NCBI GenBank assembly: GCA_963773765.1
Contig: CAVZCC010000001.1
Span: 868,001 to 932,000 of the forward strand
DNA length: 64,000 bases
Reading direction: 5' to 3'
Origin: CAVZCC01 sp963773765
GTDB taxonomy: Bacteria; Actinomycetota; Acidimicrobiia; Acidimicrobiales; Microtrichaceae
Below the pieces are notes generated by a model. The model worked only from the letters and a program-made list of their open reading frames with translations. It searched no databases and was not told where the DNA came from. Positions within the stretch are counted from its first letter, which is position 1. Each line of letters starts with the position of its first letter. The translations under genes and the position numbers were made by a program. Of the stretch, positions 7,604 through 16,158 are shown piece after piece.

Positions 7604-9562
7604 TCAGGCGGTGCCGTCGCGGACCACCGCTGCGACCACCCGCAGCAGGATCACCGACGCGAAGAACAGCCCACCGGCGCCCAGCACCACCACCAGCCGG
7701 GTGTCGCCGCCCAGGCGGGGGCCGACCTGCAGCCCCATGAGCAGCACGGACACCAGCGCCAGGGCGGAGCCGACCGCGGCCAGGAGCGCCCGGTTCCACA
7801 TGGTGCGGGCGAACCGCTGGTCGTCCTCCGCCGCCACCGTGCGGATCTGCAGGGCCCCCCGTGAGGCCAACGCCAGGGTGCGGCCGACGTCGGCCGGGAG
7901 CCGGCGCAGGACCGGCAGCTCGGACACCAACGCCTGCTGCAGCAGCTCGTTGGGATCGCCGTCCATCTGCTCCTGGGCTGCGTCCTGGGCCAGCTGCTTG
8001 CCGGCGGAGATCACCGAGAAGCCGGGGCTGAGCACCCCGAGGGTGCCGTCCAGCGTGATGAGCGCCCGCATCAGGACGACCAGGTCGCCGGGGAGCGTGA
8101 TCTCGAACGTGCCCAGCAGCGGCACCAGGTCCGCCAGCGCCCGCACGTCGATGGTGCCGCCGGGGCCCACGTGGTCGGCCAGGAGCCGGGCCAGGGCCCG
8201 GTCCAGCTTGTCCCGGGACACGTGCGAGCCCACGTCGGCCACGCGCTCCACCCCGTCGCGCAGCATGCCGGCGTCCCGCTTGACCAGGGCGACCAGCATG
8301 TCGATCACGGCCTCCTGCTGGATGGTGTCCAGCCGGCCGGTGGCCCCGAAGTCGATCATCCCCAGGGTGCCGTCGTCGAGCACCATGACGTTGCCCGGGT
8401 GCGGGTCGGCGTGGAAGATCCCCTGGTTCAGGATGTGGTCGATGTTCACCGCCAGGAACTCCTGGGCCATGGCGTCGCGGTCCACGTCGGCATCGGCGGG
8501 CAGCTCCGACAACGGCACGCCGACCAGCCGCTCCTGCACCATCACCCGGCGGGTGCACAGGTCCCGGTACACCGTGGGCACCTTGACCGAGCCGTCGGCG
8601 GGCACGAGCGAGTGCATGGCGGCGGTCGCGTTGGTCTCGTCCCGGAAGTCCAGCTCGGAGCGCAGGCTGCGGCCGAACTCGTCGGCCAGCTGGCTGACCC
8701 GCAGGTCACGCCCGGTCACGGTGCGGCGTTCGGCCAGGCGGGCCAGCTGGTTGAGGGCGGCCAGGTCGCGCTCCACGTTCTGGCGGATGCCGGGTCGCTG
8801 CACCTTGACCACCACGGACTCCCCCGTCCGCAGCACCGCGGTGTGGGTCTGGCCGATCGATGCCGCGGCCAGGGGCTCCCACTCGAAGGACGCGAACACG
8901 TCCTCCACCGGCTGCCCGTACTCCGACTCGAGCACCACGCGCACCTCGTCGGCCGGCACCGGGGTGGACCGGCTCTGGAGGTGGCCGAGCTCCTCGCACA
9001 CCTCGGGCGGCAGCAGGTCGATGCGGGTGGCCGCGATCTGGCCCAGCTTCACGTAGACCCCACCGGCCTCCTCCAGGGCCTCCCGCAGGCGCACCCCGGC
9101 GGGATCGAGCGTGGACTCGTCGTCGTCGTGGCCGCCCTGCACCTTGCCCAGCAGGCCGTGGCGGCGGAGGATCTCGACCAGCTCCCGGTACCGGCCGAAG
9201 GGCTCCACCTTGGCCTTGATCCCGGCGATGGGACGGGGGGCGGAGACCAGCCCGGCCCGGTCCCCCCGGGCCAGCGTGCCGGGGCGGGCGAACAGGTCGA
9301 AGCCCAGCATGAGCGTCATGGTCATGGGGATGGCCAGGACGATCGTGTACCAGATGAGCCCGGTGGCGCCCCAGTCCCAGTCCAGCATGGCGGCGGTGAC
9401 GACCAGGGCGACGACCCAGCCCAGCGCCCCGGCCACCAGGGACTGCAGCCAGCCCCGGCGCACGCCCAGCAGGCGGGCGCCCACGAAGGTGGAGCCGATG
9501 GCGACGATCACGGCCACGACACCGCGGAGCACCTGGGAGACGAGCGAGATGGCCAGCAGCAT
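7604..9562 (-). CDS. ABC1/AarF/UbiB-family atypical kinase, membrane-anchored
   Basis: 652-residue member of the UbiB/AarF/ABC1 family, linked in other bacteria to isoprenoid-quinone metabolism; the substrate here is unknown. Seen: two or three N-terminal membrane spans, the KxGQ motif in YVKLGQIAATR, SELDFRDE, the catalytic HADPHPGNVMV and the metal-binding IDFGATGRL. Two hydrophobic spans at the C-terminus (AAVGSALALVSVLLMGL; LVVVLGAGGLFFASVILL) complete the usual architecture. I chose ATG 9562; a TTG at 9571 in frame is an alternative. Neither has a clear ribosome binding site, but the gene lies 10 nt behind the PAP2 stop and is probably translated by coupling. Confidence 0.9.
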   Translation of the reverse strand: MLLAISLVSQVLRGVVAVIVAIGSTFVGARLLGVRRGWLQSLVAGALGWVVALVVTAAMLDWDWGATGLIWYTIVLAIPMTMTLMLGFDLFARPGTLARGDRAGLVSAPRPIAGIKAKVEPFGRYRELVEILRRHGLLGKVQGGHDDDESTLDPAGVRLREALEEAGGVYVKLGQIAATRIDLLPPEVCEELGHLQSRSTPVPADEVRVVLESEYGQPVEDVFASFEWEPLAAASIGQTHTAVLRTGESVVVKVQRPGIRQNVERDLAALNQLARLAERRTVTGRDLRVSQLADEFGRSLRSELDFRDETNATAAMHSLVPADGSVKVPTVYRDLCTRRVMVQERLVGVPLSELPADADVDRDAMAQEFLAVNIDHILNQGIFHADPHPGNVMVLDDGTLGMIDFGATGRLDTIQQEAVIDMLVALVKRDAGMLRDGVERVADVGSHVSRDKLDRALARLLADHVGPGGTIDVRALADLVPLLGTFEITLPGDLVVLMRALITLDGTLGVLSPGFSVISAGKQLAQDAAQEQMDGDPNELLQQALVSELPVLRRLPADVGRTLALASRGALQIRTVAAEDDQRFARTMWNRALLAAVGSALALVSVLLMGLQVGPRLGGDTRLVVVLGAGGLFFASVILLRVVAAVVRDGTA

Positions 9563-9572
9563 GGCGGTCAAG

Positions 9573-10241
9573 CTACGGCGTGGGCACCCCGGACACCGGG
9601 TCCGCGTCGTCCGGCACCCCCACCGCGAGGTTCCACAGGTAGCCGACCAGCATGCCGAGCGATGCCCCTCCGACCACGTCCATGGGCAGGTGGGCGCCCA
9701 CGTGGATGCGGGCGAGGCCCACGACCAGGGCCAGGGCGAACGCTCCGACCCGTGCGGGGCGGGACAGGTAGGGCGACACCACCGTTGCCAGGGAGAACGC
9801 CACCGCCGAGTGACCGGACACGAACCCCAGCCCGTCGGTCGGGGTGCCCATCCGCTTGATGACCTCGTCCAGCTCGTCCAGCGGGCGGCCCCGCTCGATG
9901 TAGTTCTTCACCACCTTCGCCAGCTGCCAGGACACGACACCGGCCACCACGGAGCCCACCGCGGGCCGCCACCGGCGCCAGCGCCACCACGCCAGGCCCC
10001 CGACCACGAACGGGCCGAACAGGCTGCCCAGCTGCATCGGCAGCCACAGCACCGGTTCCAGCACACCGGGCTGGCGGTTGAGGAGCTCGAAGACCTGTTC
10101 CTCGGTGACCGACACGCCCTGGGAGGCCACCCAGCTGCTGCCCACCAGGACACCCGCCGCGACGAGGGCCTTGGGGATCTCCTCCAGGCGCCGGACGTGG
10201 GCCTGGGGCGTCGGGGTGTCGGGTGCCAGGTCCGGCGTCAT
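9573..10241 (-). CDS. PAP2-family membrane phosphatase
   Basis: 222-residue integral membrane phosphatase of the PAP2 (type 2 phosphatidic acid phosphatase) superfamily, acting on lipid phosphates or pyrophosphates. All three catalytic motifs are present: K112..RP (KNYIERGRP), SGH at 142-144 (FVSGHS), and R178..H184..D188 (ARIHVGAHLPMD). About five membrane spans are visible. First gene of a two-gene unit with the UbiB kinase. It diverges from the PAP2-like/kinase fusion gene with only 42 bp between start codons, so the two promoters must be compact or overlap. Confidence 0.92.
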   Translation of the reverse strand: MTPDLAPDTPTPQAHVRRLEEIPKALVAAGVLVGSSWVASQGVSVTEEQVFELLNRQPGVLEPVLWLPMQLGSLFGPFVVGGLAWWRWRRWRPAVGSVVAGVVSWQLAKVVKNYIERGRPLDELDEVIKRMGTPTDGLGFVSGHSAVAFSLATVVSPYLSRPARVGAFALALVVGLARIHVGAHLPMDVVGGASLGMLVGYLWNLAVGVPDDADPVSGVPTP

Positions 10242-10283
10242 GGGACGACCACCCTACCGGCGTCTGCTGGGTAGTCTGCCCCG

Positions 10284-12734
10284 ATGGCTGCGGACGTCGG
10301 GGCGACGCTGGACGGCGAGGACGACACCGCGGACGACGCGCTGCCCGGTGCCGATGCCGGCGCCGGCGTCGAGATCGACGAGCCCGAGGGACAGAAGTAC
10401 GGGCGCACCCCCACCGACCTCATGCGGCTGGCCATCGCCGCGGTCACCCTGGCGTTGGCCACGCTCCTGGCCGTGGTGGCCAAGGAGACGATGGCCGGCT
10501 TCGAGCGGGACGTCCTGAACTACTGGAAGGACCTGCCGGACTGGGCCACCCGGTTCCTCTACGTCTTCTTCTTCATGCTGGCCATCGTCTACCCGCTGGC
10601 CATCCTGATCACCCTCATGGTCACCCGCCGGTGGCGGGCACTGCTGGTGATGGTCGTGGCGTCCGCCGCGGCCGGCCTGGCGGCTCGGGGGCTGGCCGGG
10701 CTCATCGGCACCACGCCGTCCAGCGCCGACGCCGAGACGGTCGCCATCGGTGGCGTCACCCTGGAGCTCGTCCTCGACGCCGGCACGGTCGCCTCCGCCG
10801 CGGCCATCGCCACCACGCTGGGGGCCAACCTCGGCCGCCGCTGGGGCCGGTTGGCCTGGTGGCTGGTCGCCATCTACTGCCTGTTCCGCATCGTGGCCGG
10901 GAGCGACCCGCCGCTGGACCTGTTCGTGGGCGTCTCGGCCGGTTGGCTCATCGGCATCGCGGTGATGCTGGCCTTCGGCGCCCCGGACCTGCACCCGCGA
11001 GGCGCCGACGTGGTGCGGGCCCTGGAGCGGGGCGGCATCCACCTGAAGGCGCTGGCCCGGGCCGGGGTGGACGCCCGCGGCTCCACCCCTTGGTTCGCCA
11101 CCACTGCGGATGACCACCAGGTGTTCGTCAAGACCCTGGGCCGGGACGAGCGCAGCGCGGACCTCATGTTCCGGGTCATCCGCTACCTGCGACTCAAGAA
11201 CGTGGGCGACGAACGGCCGTTCTCCTCCCTGCGCCGGGCCGTGGAGCACGAGGCGTTCATCTCCCTCAAGGCGCGCGACGGCGGGGTCCGCACCCCCCGC
11301 CTGCTCACCATCGCCACCGTGGAACCCGACGGCATGCTCCTGGCCTACGAGGCCATCGACGGCAGCTCCCTGGACGGCCAGCCCGACGAGACCCTGACCG
11401 ACGACGTCCTCGACCGGATCTGGGCCGAGGTCGGGCTCCTGCGCCAGCAGCGCATCGCCCACCGGGACCTGCGGTTGGCCAACGTGTTCCTGGCCGACGA
11501 CGGCGTGCCGTGGATGATCGACTTCGGCTTCAGCGAACTGGCCGTCACCGACGAGCGCCTGGCCCAGGACGTCGCCCAGCTGGTCACCTCCACCGCGCTC
11601 AAGGTCGGCGCAGAACGGGCCGTCAGCGCCGCGGTGCGGGCGCTGGGGACCGCAGGGGTGTCCGACGCCCAGCTCTTCCTGCAGCCCATGGCGCTGGCCG
11701 GCGCCACCCGCCACAACCTCAAGGAGCAGCCCGAGCTGCTGCAGGCGGTGCGGGACCAGATCGCCGAGCAGTGCGCCATCGACGAGCTGGTCACCGAGCC
11801 GCTGGCCCGCATCAACACCCGCAAGTGGCTCATGCTGCTGGCGGCCATCATCGCCATCTACGTCCTCATCCCCCAGCTGGCGGACGTGGCCGGCATGTTC
11901 CGCCAGCTCAAGGACGCCAACTGGGGCTACCTCGGCCTGGCCGTGGTGTTCTCGTTCCTCACCTACGCCGGCGCCGCGCTCAGCATCACCGGTGCCGCCC
12001 CCATCCGGTTGCCGTTGAAGGAGACGCTCCTGGCCCAGCTGGGCGGGTCCTTCACCAACCGCATCACCCCGGCCGGCGTCGGGGGCCTGGCGGTGCAGGT
12101 CCGCTACCTGACCAAGGTCGGCACGGACCCCACCCAGGCCGTCGCCGCGCTGGGCATCAACTCGTTCGCCGGATTCATCTCCCACATGGCCGTCACGCTG
12201 GTGTTCGTGGTCTGGGCCGGGGACTCCGGGACCGGCTTCAGCCTGCCCTCGGCCCAACTGGTCTTCATCGTGCTGGCGGTGGTCGGCGTGGCGTCCGGCC
12301 TGGTGCTGTTCACGCCGTGGGGCCGCAAGAACGTGCTGGACAAGGTCCTGGTCACGCTGCGCAAGGCGTGGGACGGGCTGCGCACCGTGGCCCGCCAGCC
12401 GGCCAAGCTCATGGCCCTGTTCGGCGGCGGCACGCTGGTCCCGCTTGCGTACCTGGCCTCGCTGGTGGTGTCGGTGCGGGCCTTCGGCGGCGACACCTCC
12501 GTCGCCACCATCGGCGTGATCTACCTGATCGGCGCCGCAGTGGCGTCCGCCGCTCCCACGCCCGGCGGCCTGGGTGCGGTGGAGGCCGCGCTCATCGCCG
12601 GGTTGACCGCGGCCGGCATGCCGAGCTCGATCGCGGTGCCGTCCGTGCTGGCGTTCCGGCTGGCGACGTTCTGGCTGCCGATCCTGCCGGGCTGGCTGAG
12701 CTTCAACTACCTCAACAACCGCAAGCTCATCTGA
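10284..12734 (+). CDS. Membrane fusion protein: PAP2-like region, kinase-like domain, MprF-type flippase domain
   Basis: 816 residues in three parts. Residues about 30-235 form several membrane spans whose last part reads FRIVAGSDPPLDLFVGVSAG, echoing PAP2 motif 3 (compare ARIHVGAHLPMDVVGG in the divergent neighbour) but with the catalytic His replaced. A cytoplasmic kinase-like domain follows, with HRDLRLANVFL and IDFGFSEL. The C-terminal third is a lysylphosphatidylglycerol-synthase-type transmembrane domain (UPF0104/flippase-like), with FTNRITPAGVGGLAVQVRYL and PTPGGLGAVEAAL. No lysyl-transferase domain is present, so it is not a full MprF. Function is inferred as lipid-linked transport or modification. 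The stop overlaps the convergent GGDEF/EAL gene by 8 bp. Confidence 0.88.
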   Translation: MAADVGATLDGEDDTADDALPGADAGAGVEIDEPEGQKYGRTPTDLMRLAIAAVTLALATLLAVVAKETMAGFERDVLNYWKDLPDWATRFLYVFFFMLAIVYPLAILITLMVTRRWRALLVMVVASAAAGLAARGLAGLIGTTPSSADAETVAIGGVTLELVLDAGTVASAAAIATTLGANLGRRWGRLAWWLVAIYCLFRIVAGSDPPLDLFVGVSAGWLIGIAVMLAFGAPDLHPRGADVVRALERGGIHLKALARAGVDARGSTPWFATTADDHQVFVKTLGRDERSADLMFRVIRYLRLKNVGDERPFSSLRRAVEHEAFISLKARDGGVRTPRLLTIATVEPDGMLLAYEAIDGSSLDGQPDETLTDDVLDRIWAEVGLLRQQRIAHRDLRLANVFLADDGVPWMIDFGFSELAVTDERLAQDVAQLVTSTALKVGAERAVSAAVRALGTAGVSDAQLFLQPMALAGATRHNLKEQPELLQAVRDQIAEQCAIDELVTEPLARINTRKWLMLLAAIIAIYVLIPQLADVAGMFRQLKDANWGYLGLAVVFSFLTYAGAALSITGAAPIRLPLKETLLAQLGGSFTNRITPAGVGGLAVQVRYLTKVGTDPTQAVAALGINSFAGFISHMAVTLVFVVWAGDSGTGFSLPSAQLVFIVLAVVGVASGLVLFTPWGRKNVLDKVLVTLRKAWDGLRTVARQPAKLMALFGGGTLVPLAYLASLVVSVRAFGGDTSVATIGVIYLIGAAVASAAPTPGGLGAVEAALIAGLTAAGMPSSIAVPSVLAFRLATFWLPILPGWLSFNYLNNRKLI

Positions 12735-15213
12735 GGCCGCCCAGGCTGGAGCCTGCCACCACGGCGCGGGCCAGGTCGGCCTCCATGGGCCGGGCGAACA
12801 GGTAGCCCTGGGCCAGGTCGCACCCCAGCTCCACCAACGCCGCCCGTTGGGCCTCCGTCTCGACCCCCTCGGCCACGGGGGTCATCCCCAGCGTGTGGGC
12901 CAGCTGCACGATGGCCCGGACCAGCGAGGACCCCGGGTGATCCTCCACCCCCACGATGAACGAACGGTCGATCTTCAGCGTGTCGATCGGGAAGCGCTGC
13001 AGGTGGGCCAGCGAGGAGTGGCCGGTGCCGAAGTCGTCCACCGCCAGGCGGACGCCCACCCGCCGCAGGTGCTCCAGCCGCCGCGTGGTCGTGTCGGGGT
13101 CCTGCATGAGCGCCCCTTCGGTGATCTCGAGCACCAGCCGGGCCGGCTCGACCCCGGACCGGCGCAGGTGGGCCATGATCCGGTCCGGCAGGCGCGAGTC
13201 CAACAGCTGCCGCGGCGCCAGGTTGACCGTCACGGCGGGAGCCACGTCCTCGCCCACCAGGTCGGCCCAGACCCGGGCCTCCTCGCAGGCCAGGGCCAGG
13301 ACGTGCTGGCCGATCTCGTCGATGATCCCGCTCTCCTCGGCCAGCGGCACGAACTCCGCGGGAAGCAGCAGGCCGTGCTCCGGGTGCTGCCACCGCACCA
13401 GCGCCTCCAGCGCCCGCAGGTCGCCCGTGCGCGCCTCCACCATCGGCTGGTAGTGCACCACCAGCTCGCCCCGGACCGCGGCACCCCGGAGCCGGGAGTC
13501 CACGTCCAGGCGGTGCAGGGCGGCGTCGTGCATGGCCGACTCGTACACGCTGTAGCGGTTCCGGCCGCCGTTCTTGGCCACGTACATGGCCAGGTCCGCG
13601 TTGCGCAGCAGGTCGTCCGCGGTGTCCCCGGCCTGGCCGTAGACGATGCCCACGCTGGCGCTGGCCGCCATGGGCCGGCCGGCCACGCTGATGGGGTCCG
13701 ACAGGACGGCCAGGATGCGGCGGGCGATGTCCACCGCCTCCCCGTCGTGCTCGAGCGCCTCCACCAGCACCGCGAACTCGTCGCCGCCGAGGCGGGCCAC
13801 GGTGTCCTGGTTCCGCACGCAGTGGCGCAGCCGGTCCGACACGCTGATGAGCAGGTGGTCCCCGGCCGAGTGACCCAGGCTGTCGTTGACCGTCTTGAAG
13901 TCGTCCAGGTCGATGAACAGCACGGCCAGGCGGTCCTCGGGCCGGGTCAGGCTTCGGGAGGCCTGGCCCACCCGCTCCCGGAACAGCACCTGGTTGGCCA
14001 GTCCGGTCAGGGGATCGTGGGACGCCTGCCGGGCCAGTTCGGTCTGCAGGATGCGGTGGGCGGTCACGTCCCGGAAGCTCCACACCCGCCCGATGACCGC
14101 GCCCTCGACCCGCTGCGGTCGCGAGTCCCGCTCGAACACACGCCCGTCGCGGAACTCCACCAGGTCGTGGCTCTCCGCCTCCGGATCGGCGTACAGGGCC
14201 TCCACCCGGGACCGGAACGCGTCCGGGTCGGCCAGCGACTGCATGGCGTAGGCCATCACCTGCTCGTCCGAGCCCGAGTCCAGCAGGTCCTGGGGGATCC
14301 GCCACATCTCGGCGAAGCGCCGGTTGAAGCTGCTGATCCGTCCCTCCAGCCCGACCACCAGGACGCCCTCGGCGGTGGCGTCCAGGGTGGCGGCCAGCAG
14401 CGAGTTGGCCTCGCGGAGGTCGTCCTCGGCCCGGACCCGCCGGCTGATGTCGTGGAGGGTGGCCACGATGCCCTCCACGGTCGGGTCGTCCAGCAGGTTG
14501 GCCAGGGTCAGGGCCACCGGCACGACCGTGCCGTCGGCCCGGTGGACCCGCACGTCCACCTCGGCCCGGATGCCGTCGCTGCCGCCCGACGGCCCCGCCA
14601 CCAGCCCGGCCAGCGCGTCGGCGATCACCGCCCGGTCCGCACCGTCGGCCAGCTCGGTCACCGACCGGCCCTCCATCCACTCCTGGTCCACCCCGAGCAG
14701 CCGCGTCAGCGCAGCGGAGGAGGACTGCACCACGCCGTCCTCCCCCAGGAGCAGGGTCACCGGCGCGGCGTTCTGGAGCACGGCCCGGAAGCGGGTGACC
14801 TCGTCACCGCCCAGCTCCCACCGCCGGCGTTCGGTCAGGTCCCGCAGCACCAGCACCACGTGGTCGCCGAGCGGCGCCCCCACCATCTCCACCAGGTGCC
14901 AGCCGTCGGCGCCGCGCACCCGGAGCTCCAGTGGCGTGCCGACCTGCTTGCCCACCACGCTGGACAGCGACACCGCGGCCAGCTCCAGGTCGTCGGGGTG
15001 GACGAAGTCCAGCCCGCTGACCCCGACGGACTCGTCCAGGCCGCGACCGAAGAGCCGCTCCGCGGCCAGGTTGCCCCACACCACCGACGCCGCGGTGTCG
15101 ACCACGATGACGGCATCGGGCAGGACGTCCGCCACGTCCTCGGCCCAGGTGCGGTCCTCGGGCCAGGTGCGGTCCTCGGGCCGGGACACGACCCGTTCGT
15201 CATTCGTCGCCAT
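12727..15213 (-). CDS. PAS-PAS-PAS-GGDEF-EAL cyclic-di-GMP turnover protein
   Basis: 828 residues with three PAS-type sensor segments (about 20-130, 140-265, 270-400), then a diguanylate cyclase domain with an intact RLGGDEF and DLDDFKTVNDSLGH, then a phosphodiesterase domain. The EAL residues look complete: EALVRW, TVNLAP, LEITEG, VDDFGTGHSS, LKIDRSF, VAEGVET. It may therefore both make and break c-di-GMP. No membrane span is seen, so it is likely cytoplasmic. I chose ATG 15213 because GATGAGG lies just upstream; ATGs at 15225 and 15237 are in frame. A short tandem duplication near the N-terminus (PEDRTW twice) is visible in the DNA at about 15150-15185. It connects logically with the BldD-like gene at 58 kb. 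Confidence 0.93.
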   Translation of the reverse strand: MATNDERVVSRPEDRTWPEDRTWAEDVADVLPDAVIVVDTAASVVWGNLAAERLFGRGLDESVGVSGLDFVHPDDLELAAVSLSSVVGKQVGTPLELRVRGADGWHLVEMVGAPLGDHVVLVLRDLTERRRWELGGDEVTRFRAVLQNAAPVTLLLGEDGVVQSSSAALTRLLGVDQEWMEGRSVTELADGADRAVIADALAGLVAGPSGGSDGIRAEVDVRVHRADGTVVPVALTLANLLDDPTVEGIVATLHDISRRVRAEDDLREANSLLAATLDATAEGVLVVGLEGRISSFNRRFAEMWRIPQDLLDSGSDEQVMAYAMQSLADPDAFRSRVEALYADPEAESHDLVEFRDGRVFERDSRPQRVEGAVIGRVWSFRDVTAHRILQTELARQASHDPLTGLANQVLFRERVGQASRSLTRPEDRLAVLFIDLDDFKTVNDSLGHSAGDHLLISVSDRLRHCVRNQDTVARLGGDEFAVLVEALEHDGEAVDIARRILAVLSDPISVAGRPMAASASVGIVYGQAGDTADDLLRNADLAMYVAKNGGRNRYSVYESAMHDAALHRLDVDSRLRGAAVRGELVVHYQPMVEARTGDLRALEALVRWQHPEHGLLLPAEFVPLAEESGIIDEIGQHVLALACEEARVWADLVGEDVAPAVTVNLAPRQLLDSRLPDRIMAHLRRSGVEPARLVLEITEGALMQDPDTTTRRLEHLRRVGVRLAVDDFGTGHSSLAHLQRFPIDTLKIDRSFIVGVEDHPGSSLVRAIVQLAHTLGMTPVAEGVETEAQRAALVELGCDLAQGYLFARPMEADLARAVVAGSSLGGLR

Positions 15214-15273
15214 CTGGTACCTCATCGGCACCCGCATGCACCCGGTTGACCGTTCCGGCCGCCCGGTCCTCGC

Positions 15274-16158
15274 TCAGGACGCCGCCAGCACCACCGGTGC
15301 GCCGCTTCCCGGGTCCGACAGGCCCGCCAGGGTCCACATGGCCAGCAGGGTCAGGTGCCAGAACGACGGCCGGTCGCCCTCGCTCCAGCCGCCGTCGGGG
15401 CGCTGCGCCTCCAGCAGCCGACCGGCCCACCCGGCCGGGACCCGGTCCCCCGCCCCCAGGTAGACCAGCATGGCGCTCTGCTCCGCGGCCAGGTCGGTCA
15501 CCGGATCCTCCGACGTGGCGGCCAGCTCGTCGGCCATCCGGTCGACCACCCGACCCCGGAGGTCGGCCGGGACCGGGCAGCCCAGCTCCTGCATCCACCC
15601 CAGCGCCAGCGCGGCGTGGGTCGTGTCGTAGCCGCCGCCGGCGGCCAGTGCCGCCAGGCGGTCGCCGTCCACGGGCCTGCGGTCGCAGTGCAGGGCGTCG
15701 GCCAGCACCGCCGTGGTCGGCTCGGTGTCGGTGGGGATCCCCGGTGGCGGCACGTCGGCCAGGACCAACCGCTCCAGCAACGCCTCGTCGTCCACCAGGC
15801 CACCGGCGGCGGCCCGCTGCTCGGCCTGGGGGCGGGCCCCGGACAACCCCTCCACCCCCCAGTTCCGGTACAGGTAGTCGAACAGGGAGGCGGAGGCGAC
15901 GTCGATGGAGCCCAGCTGCGGGGCCACGGAGGCGGCACCGGCGGCGACGGCTCGGTCCACGTCGGCCGCAGTCGCGGTGGCGGTGGGCGCCGGGGCGTCG
16001 ACGGTCGTGGCCGTCGACGCGGTCGCCGTGGTGCTGGGGGTCGTCGTCCCCGACCCACAGGCCGGCGCCAGCGCGCCCAGGCCCGCGAGCAGCACCGCAC
16101 CGGCCAGTCGACCGACCCGGCGGTGCGTCAGAGGGTGATGCGGATCGACCCCGACCAC
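15274..16158 (-). CDS. Lipoprotein with alpha/alpha-toroid-like C-terminal half
   Basis: About 294 residues. The N-terminus has RRVGRLAGAVLLAGLGALAP followed by AC, a lipoprotein-type signal, then a Thr/Ala-rich linker (TTTPSTTATASTATT). The C-terminal half contains helical repeats with LLEAQRPDGGWSEGD and HAALALGWMQELGCP, which resemble prenyltransferase/terpene-cyclase-like alpha-toroid repeats; no catalytic acid motif is seen. The start is uncertain: the GTG at 16158 lies inside the end of the upstream PKD gene (31-bp overlap) and is the only standard start close to the signal sequence. Downstream of the PKD-lipoprotein array and probably co-transcribed with it. Confidence 0.7.
   Translation of the reverse strand: MVGVDPHHPLTHRRVGRLAGAVLLAGLGALAPACGSGTTTPSTTATASTATTVDAPAPTATATAADVDRAVAAGAASVAPQLGSIDVASASLFDYLYRNWGVEGLSGARPQAEQRAAAGGLVDDEALLERLVLADVPPPGIPTDTEPTTAVLADALHCDRRPVDGDRLAALAAGGGYDTTHAALALGWMQELGCPVPADLRGRVVDRMADELAATSEDPVTDLAAEQSAMLVYLGAGDRVPAGWAGRLLEAQRPDGGWSEGDRPSFWHLTLLAMWTLAGLSDPGSGAPVVLAAS

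Noticed and set aside
7485..8558. Upstream extension of the PKD lipoprotein frame
   Set aside because: It overlaps the UbiB gene, has shadow composition and is followed by a proper ribosome binding site and signal peptide at 7484.
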